The notes beneath the pieces were generated by a model. It searched no databases and had not been told where the DNA came from. It saw nothing but the letters and a program-made list of their open reading frames with translations. A stretch of DNA of 64,000 nt from positions 248,001 through 312,000 of the forward strand of contig CAVSLD010000002.1 of NCBI GenBank assembly GCA_963728655.1, read 5' to 3'. Shown in pieces: positions 16,526 to 25,706 of the stretch. Source of the stretch: Iamia sp963728655. Its GTDB lineage: Bacteria > Actinomycetota > Acidimicrobiia > Acidimicrobiales > Iamiaceae. Each line of letters starts with the position of its first letter. The stretch's first letter is position 1. The position numbers were made by a program, and so were the translations under genes.

Positions 16526-17457
16526 TCGGGGTGGAGCCACTGACCCCGCCGCTGGCGGTGGCGCTGGTGGCGAGCGTGCTGGGCGCCGGCGCGGTGGCGG
16601 CCGCAGCCCTCCGACGGGTCATCGCCGTGTGGGCGGCCGGGTTCCCGGGAGCGGTGCGGTCGGCCATGGATCCGCTGCGTGAGGCCCGGAGCCTGGCCCG
16701 CCAGCAGGTGGTGACGACCGAGCGCCCCGACCGGGCCACCTGGGTGTTGGCACCGGCCGCGTACCTGGGCCTGGCCGCGGTCGCCCTGGCCGTCGTGCCC
16801 CTGGGCGCAGGGCTGGTCGTGGCCGACCCGCGGACCGGCATCGTCGTGTTCGGCACGGCCGAGGCCCTGGTCATCGTGGTGGCCTTCCTCCACGGCTGGT
16901 CGCCGAACTCGCCGCTGGCGCTGGTGGGTGCCTACCGGTTCGTGGCGGTGGCCCTGTCCTACGAGCTGCTCAGCATGTTCGTGCTCATCGCGGCCGCCCT
17001 GCCGGCCGAGTCCCTCTCGATCGGCGCCATCGTCGAGTCCCAGGCCGGGCTCTGGAACGTGGTCCGCCAGCCCCTGGGCCTGCCCCTCTGGCTGGTGGTG
17101 ACGTGGGGCGTCACCTTCTCGGGCCCGCTGGCGGTGGTGGACTCGGCCGACCTGGCCGGCGGGGGGACGGTGGAGGACAGCGGGCTCCAGCGCCTGGCCT
17201 GGGCCGGGGCCCGGGCCGCCATGGTGGTCGTCTTCGCCCTGGCGGGGGCGGCGGTGTTCCTCGGGGGGTGGCACGGCCCGGTGCTCCCCGGCCCGCTGTG
17301 GATGGCCCTCAAGGCGGCGGCCCTGGTGGCCGTGCTGGTGGCGGGGGACGTGGGGCTGGTGCGCCTCGGCGCCCAGCGGTTCGTCCGCCTGGCGTGGGGG
17401 GTCCTGCTGCCCCTCGCCTTCCTCGACCTGCTCGTGGCCGGGGTGGGCGCACTGTGA
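16522..17457 (+). CDS. nuoH: complex I membrane subunit NuoH-like, quinone motif diverged
   Basis: This intact 311-residue membrane protein has about eight helices and lies where NuoH belongs between the B/D-like gene and nuoJ. Recognisable parts are RFVAVALSYELLSMFVLIAA and the QAGLWNVVRQPLGLPLW stretch. The canonical quinone-site signature E-x-x-R-x-P-F-D-x-x-E-x-E-x-E-L-x-x-G-Y is replaced by FSGPLAVVDSADLAGGG. The acidic residues that couple quinone chemistry to proton translocation are thus mostly gone. Starts and stops overlap the neighbours by four bases, indicating one transcript. Confidence 0.85.
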   Translation: MIGVEPLTPPLAVALVASVLGAGAVAAAALRRVIAVWAAGFPGAVRSAMDPLREARSLARQQVVTTERPDRATWVLAPAAYLGLAAVALAVVPLGAGLVVADPRTGIVVFGTAEALVIVVAFLHGWSPNSPLALVGAYRFVAVALSYELLSMFVLIAAALPAESLSIGAIVESQAGLWNVVRQPLGLPLWLVVTWGVTFSGPLAVVDSADLAGGGTVEDSGLQRLAWAGARAAMVVVFALAGAAVFLGGWHGPVLPGPLWMALKAAALVAVLVAGDVGLVRLGAQRFVRLAWGVLLPLAFLDLLVAGVGAL

Positions 17458-18075
17458 TCGACGTCGCCTTCGTCGTGTTCGCCGTCGCCGCGGTGGCCAG
17501 CGGCTTCCGTGTGTTCCGCACCGACTCGATGGTGCGGGCCTCGTTCCTGCTGCTGGCCTCGTTCCTGAACGTGGGGGCCATCCTCGTCCTCCTCACCGCC
17601 CGAGTACCTGGGCGCGGCCCTCATGTTCATGATGACCCTCGAGATGGTCGTCATGGCCCTGTTCATGGTCATGTTCATGATGAACCCGGCCGGGCTCAAC
17701 CCGATGGAGATGGTCCACCAGCCCCGGCTCGCCGCCGTCGCCGGCGTGGTGGCGGCGGGGGGGATCTGGGCCGTCGCCCTCCTGGCCGACTTCCCCGAGG
17801 CGCCGGTGGTCGACGCCGGGCGGTCGGTGCGCGACCTGGGCGCCGAGCTGCTCGGGCCGTCCATGCTGGTGTTCGAGAGCGCGGGCGTGACCCTGCTGGC
17901 GACGATGGTCTGCGCGGTCGTGCTGTCCGCCGCCCGGGGCCGCTTCGGCGATGCTGACGAGGGCTCGGTCGCCCCGCCGCTCGAGCCTGGCGGCGACCAC
18001 CGTCCCGAGGACGCCCTGGTCGACGACGACGACGGCGGCGGCCACGGCCACGACCACGGGGGAGGGGCCTCGTGA
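17454..18075 (+). CDS. nuoJ: complex I membrane subunit NuoJ-like, one frameshift
   Basis: From GTG 17454 the protein reads VIDVAFVVFAVAAVASG and FLLLASFLNVGAILVLLTA. One extra base near 17601 then breaks the frame, and it continues as EYLGAALMFMMTLEMVVMAL, the conserved NuoJ helix 3 with its glutamate. Two further hydrophobic helices follow (around LAAVAGVVAAGGIWAVALL and GVTLLATMVCAVVL). The C-terminus is acidic and histidine-rich (DDDDGGGHGHDHGGG), which could bind metal ions and is not usual for NuoJ. About 206 residues. Coupled by GTGA overlaps on both sides. Confidence 0.88.
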
Positions 18076-18377
18076 CCCTCGTGACCGTGCTGCTGGTGGC
18101 CGGTGCCCTGGTGGGCATCGGGGTGTGGGGGGCGCTGGCCCAGCAGTCGTTCGTGATGCTGATGATGGGCATCGAGCTGGTCGTGAACGGCGTGATCCTC
18201 GCCGCCGCCGGGTTCTGGGCCGAGGCGGGGGGCGGTGGGCCGAAGGGCCAGGTCCTGGTGATCGTGGCCATGGCCGTGATGGCGGTGGAGATGGCCATCG
18301 GCTTCGCCCTGGTGGCCGCGGTCTACCGCGCCCGCCAGGTGGACATGACCGAGGGGATCGGATCGCTCCGTGGCTGA
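18072..18377 (+). CDS. nuoK: complex I membrane subunit NuoK-like
   Basis: An intact 101-residue, three-helix protein. It keeps the NuoK pattern GALAQQSFVMLMMGIELVVN with its central glutamate in MGIELV, and VAMAVMAVEMAIGFALV with the second glutamate. These two buried glutamates are essential for proton transfer in canonical NuoK (MrpC family). The usual asparagine-rich loop after helix 2 is replaced by GFWAEAGGGGPKGQ. It starts at a GTG overlapping the nuoJ stop and is followed by an 84-base gap before nuoL. Confidence 0.92.
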   Translation: MTLVTVLLVAGALVGIGVWGALAQQSFVMLMMGIELVVNGVILAAAGFWAEAGGGGPKGQVLVIVAMAVMAVEMAIGFALVAAVYRARQVDMTEGIGSLRG

Positions 18378-18397
18378 CCGCGCCCGCGCCCGACCCG

Positions 18398-18411
18398 GTA
18401 CTGGTCAGTAC
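18398..18411. promoter_or_regulatory. perfect 14-bp palindrome in the nuoK-nuoL gap
   Basis: GTACTGGTCAGTAC has 6-bp arms around a central GT. It lies in the only sizeable gap inside the nuo run (18378-18461). It could be an operator for an internal promoter or a processing site. No matching copy was noticed elsewhere in the window. Confidence 0.35.
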
Positions 18412-18461
18412 GAGGGGTGGAGGGTCCCGGACCGTCGCACCGCTCGGCCCGAGGAGGCACC

Positions 18462-20506
18462 GTGCTGGTGATCCTGGTGGGCCTGCCCGTGGTCGCGGGG
18501 CTGGCCCTGTGGGCACGGGGCGACCGGCCCGGTCTCGGCCTGGCCGTGGGCACGGTGGCCTCGCTCGCCGCCACCCTGGGAGCCGCCGTGGTCGCCGCCG
18601 CGGCCGAGCCCTCCGCCGCCCTCCGCTGGGGGAGCGGCATCACCCTCCGGTTCGAGGTCGTCGACCTGGCCCGGGCGCCGATCGTGCTGGTGGCCTTCGT
18701 CGGCCTGGCCGTGGCCACCTACGCCCTCGGGTACGGGGAGGACCGGGGCCGGGCGCGGATGGTGGGCCTGCTGGTCGCGTTCGTCGGCACCATGGAGCTG
18801 CTCCTCGTGGCCGCCGACCTCCTCAGCCTGCTGGTGGCGTGGGAGCTGGTCGGAGTGCTGTCCTGGGGCCTGATCGCCCACCGGTGGCGGGGCGACGCCC
18901 CCGGCCGGGCCGGCCAGGCCTTCGTGGCCACCCGGGCCGGGGACCTCGGCCTGTTCCTCGCCGCCGGTGCCGCCTACGCCGCCACCGGGACGTTCGACAT
19001 GGCGGCTCTGCCCGGCATCCAGACCGGTCTCTTGACCGTGGTCGCCGCCGGCGTGGTGGTCGCCGCGGTGGCCAAGTCGGCCCAGCTCCCGTTCTCGCCC
19101 TGGCTCTTCGCCGCCATGGCCGGACCCACGCCGGCCTCCGCCCTCCTCCACTCGGCCACCATGGTGGCCGCTGGCGCCTACCTCCTGGCCCGGCTCCAGC
19201 CCACCCTCGACGCGGTGGCGTGGTTCGCGCCCGTCACCATCGGTGTCGGGCTGACGACGGCGGTGGCAGGAGGGGTGGTGGCCCTGGCCCAGCCCGCGCG
19301 CCAAGGAGCTGCTCGCGGCGTCGACCTCGGCCCACTACGGCCTCATGTTCGTGGCCGTCGGGGCGGGCTACCCGGCGGTGGCCATCGCCCACCTCGTCGC
19401 CCACGGGGTGTTCAAGGCCCTCCTGTTCACCTCGGCCGGCGTCGCCATCGAGGCCTCCGGCACCGAGGACCTGGATCGGATGCGCCTGGGGCAGCGCCTG
19501 CCGCTCGTGGCCGGGCTCACCGCCGTCGGGACGCTCTCGCTGGCCGCCGTGCCCCCCCTCGGTGCGGCCTGGACCAAGGAGCAGGTGGTGGCGGCGGGCG
19601 CCCACGCGTCGGTGGTGATCGGTCTCCTGGTGGTCGGGGCGGGGGCACTGAGCGCCCTCTACGCGGCCCGGTTCCAGCTCCTCGCCTACGGGCGCAGCGC
19701 GCCCACCCCCGGCCGATCCGAACCGGAGAGCGGACGCGTTGCTGGGGCCACGCGAACGATCGCTGGTCCCGGGGGCGATCCGGGGGTGGGTCCGCTCCCG
19801 ACCCGGCCCTGGACGTGGCGCCCGGCGACCCACCGCGCCGGCGACGCACCACTCCACGGCCTCGATCTGGCCCTCGTCGCCATGTGCGCCCTGGCCACCG
19901 CAGGTGTGGTGCTCGGGTTGGTCTGGACCTCATGGGGCGAGGAGCGGGTGCTGGCCGTCACCTCGGCAGCTCTGCCCGACGGGGCGGCGTGGGAGGTGCC
20001 GGCCTCGCTCGCGGCCGTGGCCCTCGCCCTCACCGGGGCCGTGGGCCTGGATCGGCGTCGACGCCTGGCGACGCTGGCCCCGGGCCGGTGGTGGGCCCGG
20101 GCCGGTCGGTGGTTCGACCTCGATCGCCTGTCCCGCGCCCTGATCGTCGACCCCACCCTCGCCCTGGCCCGGGTCCTGGCGCGCCTCGATGACCGGGTGG
20201 TCGATGCCGGCGTGCGGGGTGTCGCCGGCCTGGGCACCGCCCTGGCCGGAGCCCTCGCCCGGGCCGACGACCGGGTGGTGGACGCCGGGGTGCGAGGCGC
20301 GGCCCGGTTCGGCGCCTGGACGGCGGAGGTGCTCGACCGGATCGCGGAGGTCTCGGGTCGACGGCGTGGTCGACGGCCTGGCCCACCTCACCGGCCGGGC
20401 CGGTCGCGAGGGCCGTCGCCTGCAGTCCGGCCAGACCCACCAGTACTACGCCGGGATCGCCGTCGGTCTCGCCCTGCTCGTCGTCGTCCTCGTCGTCTGG
20501 AGCTGA
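18462..20506 (+). CDS. nuoL: complex I antiporter-like subunit NuoL, two frameshifts
   Basis: This is the longest antiporter-like subunit, at about 680 residues. The key glutamate of helix 5 is in SLLVAWELVGVLSWGLIAH, the helix 7 lysine in VAAVAKSAQLPFSPWLFAAM, and the helix 8 pattern in GPTPASALLHSATMVAAGAY. The frame breaks near 19307 (before KELLAASTSAHYGLMF) and near 20365. The C-terminal half has two copies of DDRVVDAGVRG separated by 33 residues, from the amphipathic lateral-helix region, and ends with a final helix (IAVGLALLVVVLVVWS). The GTG follows GAGGAG. Proton-channel residues look intact. Confidence 0.92.
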
Positions 20507-20509
20507 ACC

Positions 20510-22004
20510 GTGCTCACCGCGTCCATCCTCGTCCCCCTCGTCGTGGCCGCCGTCCTGGTGCTGGCCCGCACCTGGAGCGAGGCGGTGACGCGGATCGTCG
20601 CCGTGGTCGCCAGCGCCGTGCCCCTCGCCCTCCTCGTCGTCACGTGGGCTCGCTACGACACCACCAGCGACGCCCTCTTCCAACAGGTCGAGGAGGTGGA
20701 CTGGATCCCGACCCTCGGCGTGGGCTGGCGCCTCGGGGTCGACGGCATCTCCCTGGCCCTGGCCCTCCTGTCGGCGCTGCTGTTCACCGTCGCGGTGGCC
20801 TACCCCGTCGAGCTCCAGGGACGGCACCGCCAGTACCGGGCCTGGTTCCTGTTCCTGGAGGCGGTGTCGCTCGGGGTGTTCCTCAGCCTGGACCTGCTGC
20901 TCTTCTACGTGTTCTTCGACCTGAGCCTGGTCGGGATGTACTTCCTGATCGGGCGGTGGGGCCACGGCGACGCCCACGCCGCCGCCCTCAAGTTCTTCCT
21001 CTACACCCTGGCCGGCTCGCTGGTGATGCTGCTCGGCTTCCTCGCCCTCTACCTGCGGACCGATCCCCTCACCTTCGACATGCGGGTGCTGATCGCCGAG
21101 CAGCCCCTCGCCGGTCGCCGGCGCGACCGCAGGACTGGCCCTGCTGGCCGTGCTCGTGGGGTTGGCGGTCAAGACCCCGCTGGTCCCGTTCCACACGTGG
21201 CTGCCGCCCGCCCACGTCGACGCCCCGGGCCCGGCCTCGGCCATCCTCGCCGGGGTCCTGCTCAAGATGGGCACCTACGGGATGATCCGGATCCCGCTGT
21301 CCATGATGCGCGACACCTTCGAGACGTGGGCGCCGGTCCTGGTGGGGCTGGCCGTGCTCAGCATCCTCTACGGCGCCCTGGTGGCCCTGGGCCAGGGGGA
21401 CCTCAAGCGGCGCATCGCCTACACGTCGGTCAACCACATGGGCTACGCCGTGCTGGGCATCGCCGTCGCCGGTGCCCTGGGGTCCGGCGAGGAGGCGGGT
21501 CGGCGCCTGGCCCTCACCGGGGCGACCGTCGAGATGGTGGCCCACGGGCTCATCACCGGGTCGCTGTTCCTCCTGGCGGGCTCGTTCTGGACCCGGACCC
21601 AGGACTACGACATCGACCACTACGGGGGCCTGGCCGGCGTGGCGCCCCGGCTCACGGGGGCCACGACCCTGGCTGCCTTCGCCAGCCTCGGGTTGCCGGG
21701 CCTGGCCGGCTTCGTGGCCGAGGTCCAGGTGTTCGTGGGGACGTTCTCGGTGTACCCGGTGGTGGCCGGCATCGCCCTCCTCGGCGTGCTCGTCACCGCC
21801 GCCCTCTTCCTCCAGATGGTCCAGAAGCTCTTCTTCGGGGACCTGCCGGTGCGCCTCCGGGACCTGGCCGACCTGGGCCGCCGCGAGGCGCTGGCGCTGC
21901 TGCCGTTGCTCGTCCTGGTCGTCGTCATCGGCGTGTGGCCGGCCTGGCTCCTCGACCTGATCACCCCGACGAGCGAGGCCATCGTCACCGGCCTGGGACG
22001 CTGA
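20510..22004 (+). CDS. nuoM: complex I antiporter-like subunit NuoM, one frameshift
   Basis: A protein of about 497 residues with 13-14 helices. The helix 5 motif reads LLLFYVFFDLSLVGMYFLIG; the usual glutamate of F-F-E-L is an aspartate here. The lysine of helix 7 is kept in LAVKTPLVPFHTWLPPAH. The later DAPGPASAILAGVLLKMGTY has the second lysine, and RIAYTSVNHMGYAVLG is typical of NuoM. The frame breaks near 21115, between EQPLAG and GLALLAVLVGL. It starts at GTG three bases after the nuoL stop. Confidence 0.92.
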
Positions 22005-22007
22005 GCG

Positions 22008-23420
22008 TTGGACGTCGGGCACCTCGCCCCCGAGCTGGCGCTGGTCGTGGGCGCGGTGGTGTGCGTGCTGGTCGCGTCCTTCGCCCCCCGCCGCCACCAG
22101 TGGATCACCCTGCCCCTGGCCTCGGGCGCGGTGGTGGCCTCCGCCGGGTGCAGCGTGGCGCTCGCCATCGGCGCCGACCAGCAGCTCTCCTTCGACCGGG
22201 CGTGGGCGCTCGACGGCGCCACCCAGGGGGCGGAGCTGGTGATCTGCGGTGCCACCCTCGTCTGCCTCCTGCTCAGCGTCGAGTGGTTCCGCACCGACCC
22301 CCGACGGGGCGAGTACCCGGCCGTCCTGCTCTTCTCCGCGGCCGGGGCCATGGCGCTCGCCGGGGCCGCCGACACCATGGAGGTGGTGGTCGGGATGCTC
22401 CTGGTGTCGGTCACCGGCTACACCCTCGCCGCCTACCACCGAGGCTCGCCGGCGGCGTTGGAGGCGGGCATGCGCTACTTCCTCGTCGGCGCCCTCACCA
22501 ACGCGGTGCTCCTGGTGGGGGTGGCCGTCCTCTACGGGCTGACCGGGACGACGAACCTGGCTGACACCGCCGCCGCCCTCGGGAGCGGCGCCGACCGGGT
22601 CGCCCTCGTCGCCGTGGTGGTGTGCCTCTCCTTGGGCCTGGGCTTCGAGGTCGGCGTCGTGCCCACCCACGTCTGGGTCCCCGACGTGGCCCAGGCCGCC
22701 CCCGCCCCCTCGGCCGCCTTCCTCACGGTGGTGCCCAAGGTCGGCGCCCTGGTGGCCCTGGCCCGGGTCCTCCAGGTCCTGCCCGACGACGTGGTCGGGT
22801 GGCGCCCCATGGTCGCCGTCCTGGCCGCGGTCACCATGACCGTCGGCAACCTCCTGGCCCTGTGGCAGGACGACCTGCGTCGCCTGCTCGGCTGGTCGTC
22901 GGTGTCCCAGGCCGGCTACGCCCTGATGGCCGTCGTCGTCGTGGGTCGGGCCGAGCTGGCCGTCCCGGCGCTGGTCGTGTTCCTCGCCGCCTACGCGGCC
23001 GCCACCACCGCCGGCTTCGCCGTGGTCGCCGAGCTGAGGGGCCGGACGGCCCTGGCCGACTACCGGGGCCTGGGCGCCGGCCACCCCTGGCTGGCGGCGG
23101 TCCTCGCCGTCGCCCTGCTCTCCCTGGTCGGCATCCCGCCCCTCGGCGGCTTCGTGGGCAAGCTCACGCTCTTCACGGCCACGATCGACGGCGGGTACGC
23201 CTGGCTGGCCGCCCTGGCCGTCGCCAACACCGTGGTGTCGCTCTTCTACTACCTGCGGGTGATCGCGCCGACGGCGTTCGACCCTGCCGACCAGCCCACC
23301 CCGGTCCTCGGGCGCTGGGCCGGCGGCGGTGTGGCCGTCGCCGGCCTGGCCGTGCTGGCCGTCGGTCTGCTGGCCGGACCCCTCCTCTCCGCTCTCGGGG
23401 GCGCCCAGCTGCTCCCGTAG
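22008..23420 (+). CDS. nuoN: complex I antiporter-like subunit NuoN, key residues diverged
   Basis: An intact 470-residue protein starting at TTG three bases after nuoM. The order of helices and the motifs PTHVWVPDVAQAAPAPSAAF, GWSSVSQAGYALM and SLVGIPPLGGFVGKL identify it as NuoN. The helix 5 position that is normally G-L-E-L-L-S reads GMLLVS, so the essential glutamate is absent. The helix 7 lysine of G-F-K-V is a glutamate (GFEVGVVPTH). The second lysine is kept in VPKVGAL. The proton path of this subunit may therefore be changed or lost. It is the last gene of the nuo run. Confidence 0.92.
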   Translation: MDVGHLAPELALVVGAVVCVLVASFAPRRHQWITLPLASGAVVASAGCSVALAIGADQQLSFDRAWALDGATQGAELVICGATLVCLLLSVEWFRTDPRRGEYPAVLLFSAAGAMALAGAADTMEVVVGMLLVSVTGYTLAAYHRGSPAALEAGMRYFLVGALTNAVLLVGVAVLYGLTGTTNLADTAAALGSGADRVALVAVVVCLSLGLGFEVGVVPTHVWVPDVAQAAPAPSAAFLTVVPKVGALVALARVLQVLPDDVVGWRPMVAVLAAVTMTVGNLLALWQDDLRRLLGWSSVSQAGYALMAVVVVGRAELAVPALVVFLAAYAAATTAGFAVVAELRGRTALADYRGLGAGHPWLAAVLAVALLSLVGIPPLGGFVGKLTLFTATIDGGYAWLAALAVANTVVSLFYYLRVIAPTAFDPADQPTPVLGRWAGGGVAVAGLAVLAVGLLAGPLLSALGGAQLLP

Positions 23421-23466
23421 GGGCGGAGGTGTGTGTAGATCCTCGACGGCCGGGAAGGCGGAGGAC

Positions 23467-23676
23467 ATGGCAGACGAGAACCTGACCGAGAAGATCAAGG
23501 GCACCGCCAAGGAGGTCGCCGGCCAGGCCACCGGCAAGGACGACCTGGAGCGCGAGGGACGGGCCCAGCAGGAGAAGTCGCGGGAGTCGGAGAAGGCCGA
23601 GGCCAAGGAGGCCGAGGCGGCCCAGCACCGCAAGAAGGCCCAGGGCCACGCCGGCGAGGAGAGCTCCGAGCAGTAG
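23467..23676 (+). CDS. CsbD-family stress protein
   Basis: This 69-residue, highly charged protein begins MADENLTEKIKGTAKEVAGQ, the classic CsbD-like start, with ATGKDDLEREG following. The second half is a lysine, glutamate and alanine-rich helix. CsbD proteins are controlled by general stress sigma factors in many bacteria, but their molecular role is unknown. The ATG follows a GGCGGAGG site. It sits 46 bases after nuoN and could have its own promoter. Confidence 0.9.
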   Translation: MADENLTEKIKGTAKEVAGQATGKDDLEREGRAQQEKSRESEKAEAKEAEAAQHRKKAQGHAGEESSEQ

Positions 23677-23717
23677 GCCCGCCGGGTCGTCGGACCCGGC
23701 ACCGTTCCGCCTCCGGG

Positions 23718-23741
23718 CCCCCGCGCAACGGCGCGCGGGGG
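23718..23741 (+). terminator. GC-rich hairpin after the CsbD gene
   Basis: CCCCCGCGC pairs perfectly with GCGCGGGGG across a six-base loop. It lies 42 bases past the CsbD stop and before the next gene, so it is a likely terminator. There is no T run, which is usual for such GC-rich genomes. Confidence 0.55.
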
Positions 23742-23784
23742 CACCGGGGCGGGTAGCCCACCACCGACACCGGAGGAGACGAGC

Positions 23785-24045
23785 ATGCCTGGAGGCAAGG
23801 ACCCCGGTCCCAGCGTCAAGGACGACGAGCAGTACGAGGCCCTGCGCGAGCAGGGCGCCAGCAAGGAGAAGGCGGCCCGCATCGCCAACACCGACCGCTC
23901 GACGGCGGGTCAGCGGGGTGGGTCGTCGCCCGCCTACGAGGACTGGACCAAGGACGACCTCGAGCAGCGGGCCCGCGAGCTCGACATCGAGGGCCGATCG
24001 CACATGACCAAGGCCGAGCTGATCGACGCCCTCCGCAACCACTGA
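23785..24045 (+). CDS. small Rho_N-like domain protein (DUF7218-type N-terminus)
   Basis: An 86-residue protein. The N-terminus MPGGKDPGPSVKDDEQYEAL then EQGASKEKAARIANT is a short helical motif seen in actinobacterial small proteins. The C-terminal half (WTKDDLEQRARELDIEGRSH then KAELIDALRNH) matches the SAP/Rho N-terminal helix-extended-loop-helix that binds nucleic acid. The ATG follows GGAGGAGA. It probably binds DNA or RNA in a stress or nucleoid role, which is inference. The neighbouring CsbD gene fits a stress context. Confidence 0.8.
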   Translation: MPGGKDPGPSVKDDEQYEALREQGASKEKAARIANTDRSTAGQRGGSSPAYEDWTKDDLEQRARELDIEGRSHMTKAELIDALRNH

Positions 24046-24116
24046 CCCGCTGGACAGCGTTGTGCCGACCGGCACGAACCTGTCCGCCGGGTCCGCCAGG
24101 TGCCGACCCGACCCGG

Positions 24117-25427
24117 TCAGCCCGGCGGGGTGGGGTACTCCTCGTGGCGGGCGGTGGAGGAGGCCTGGCGGTGGTGCCAGGCCGCAGCCACCCGCTCGAC
24201 GTCCGACGGGAGGGCCCCGGAGTGCCGGCACTGCTCGACCACCAGCTCGCACTGGTCTCCCAGGACCTCTGCGATCTCTGGCCGTCCCGCCTCCTCGGCC
24301 GTGCGGCGCACGTCGTCGGCCACACGGACGAGCTCGAGGGCGACCACGGGCTCGGAGGCCGTCGCCTGCCGGAGGCGGTCCACGGCCAGCTCGGCGAGCT
24401 GGGCGGGACCCGGTCCGGACCGGTGGATGAGCGTGCGCTGCTGGTCGTCGTGGCGGTCGGGGACCAGGGCGTCGTAGCGCACGAGCTCGTGCAGGATGGC
24501 GCCGAGGTGCCAGATCGTCTCGTAGACGGTGGACGGACTCCCCGACGAGCCGGACGCGGCGTGGACGCCGATGTCGACGAACTGCGAGAGCGAGCCCACC
24601 AGGTCGAGCTCGCCGGCGCGCTCCGCGCCGACCTCGATGTGGCGGGCGAGGCGCGCCGCGATGTCCTCGTCGAGCGCGGCGTCGGGCGGCGCCAGCAGGG
24701 TGGCGACGGTCGTCCTCTCCCGCACGAGGAACGCGCCCACCCCGACCTCCATCCGGATCGTGCTGCCCGCAGGGACAGCGCGGAGGAGCGCCTCCTCGTC
24801 CAAGGGGTTCAGCCACCCCGTCTCCGGGGCGAGGACCTCGACCTCGTGGCCGGGCCGGTCGTGCGGGGGATCGGTGTGCTCGGCGTGGTGCCGGTCGTCG
24901 TCGGTGGCGGTGGCCTGCTCGATGCGGGTCACCACCGCGCGGGCGGCCTTGGTCACCAGGACGCCCTGCCGGGTGGCCCGCTCCCCGTGGCGGATGGCGA
25001 CGAGGAGGGAGGCGATCGCGACGATGCCGACCAACGCCCCCACCCCGGTGGCGAGGACCGGGGCGTCGGACTCGGCGGGCGCCGGCAGGGCCCACACCAC
25101 GACGACCTGCAGGGTCAGGGCGCCGGCGGTGGCCGCCACGATGCGTCGTTGGAAGTGGTCGTGGAGGTGCCTGGCCACGGTCTGGGTCGGCACACGGGAT
25201 GCCGCTAGCTGGGCGGCCAGCGGCAGCATCCAGAAGGCGAACGCGCCGGCCGTCACGGTGGCGCCGAGCATGGCCCCGAGGAGGGTCCGGGCGCTCCCCA
25301 CCGCCACCGCGACGGGCGGCTCCACCGCGGCGTCCGCGAGCAGGACGGCGCCCGCGATGCCCGCACCCGCGACCATGCCGGCGGCGATGACCGCCGCCAT
25401 CCCGCTGGTGGTCCGTCCGGCGGTCAC
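24117..25427 (-). CDS. DUF2254 membrane protein
   Basis: This intact 436-residue protein has two N-terminal helix pairs: MAAVIAAGMVAGAGIAGAVL with AMLGATVTAGAFAFWMLPLA, then AATAGALTLQVVVVWAL with VLATGVGALVGIVAIASLLV. A large cytoplasmic domain follows. The segment LAAQLAASRVPTQTVARHLH, where most homologues have A-S-S-Q-F-G-P-R, and the later FVDIGVHAASGSSGSPST, equivalent to D-I-A-L-R-A-L-S-P-G-I-N-D-P, identify DUF2254. Function is unknown in the family. It starts at a GTG overlapped by the stop of a 31-codon upstream reading frame. Confidence 0.85.
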   Translation of the reverse strand: MTAGRTTSGMAAVIAAGMVAGAGIAGAVLLADAAVEPPVAVAVGSARTLLGAMLGATVTAGAFAFWMLPLAAQLAASRVPTQTVARHLHDHFQRRIVAATAGALTLQVVVVWALPAPAESDAPVLATGVGALVGIVAIASLLVAIRHGERATRQGVLVTKAARAVVTRIEQATATDDDRHHAEHTDPPHDRPGHEVEVLAPETGWLNPLDEEALLRAVPAGSTIRMEVGVGAFLVRERTTVATLLAPPDAALDEDIAARLARHIEVGAERAGELDLVGSLSQFVDIGVHAASGSSGSPSTVYETIWHLGAILHELVRYDALVPDRHDDQQRTLIHRSGPGPAQLAELAVDRLRQATASEPVVALELVRVADDVRRTAEEAGRPEIAEVLGDQCELVVEQCRHSGALPSDVERVAAAWHHRQASSTARHEEYPTPPG

Positions 25428-25519
25428 GACGGACCGAGCCCGGTCGCGGTCCTCGGCGCCGGGGTCGCGCCCGCAGGCGCCTGCCGGGCACGAGGTCTGG
25501 TCACAGGTCTGTCGAGCAT
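25424..25519 (-). CDS. possible 31-residue leader peptide coupled to the DUF2254 gene
   Basis: An ATG at 25519 follows a good AGGAG site (GAAGGAGCGTGCACCG) and opens a 31-codon frame rich in Pro, Arg, Ala and Thr (MLDRPVTRPRARQAPAG). Its TGA overlaps the GTG of the DUF2254 gene. It may be a coupled leader, or the true N-terminus of the next protein if one base is missing. No homology is recognised. Confidence 0.35.
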   Translation of the reverse strand: MLDRPVTRPRARQAPAGATPAPRTATGLGPS

Positions 25520-25553
25520 CGGTGCACGCTCCTTCCCTCTGGGCGACCCCCGA

Positions 25554-25578
25554 CTACCCGATCCCTGGGGCGTCACGC
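25554..25578 (-). promoter_or_regulatory. candidate promoter of the DUF2254 gene
   Basis: On the minus strand GCGTGAC is followed after 12 bases by GGGTAG, one mismatch from the GCGTCAC-N12-GGGTAG element found before the QcrC-like and SDR genes. It is 35 bases ahead of the small leader ATG. Confidence 0.35.
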
Positions 25579-25706
25579 CGGGCGGTGTCGGTCGCCAGAG
25601 CCATCGGTGACCGCAGGGCGGGGGCGGGCGGGGCGGGCCGGGCTCCGACGGGGGAGGAGCCGGTCGGAGCCGGCCTCCGCCCTCGCCGCGCGCGAGCCGT
25701 CGTGGG

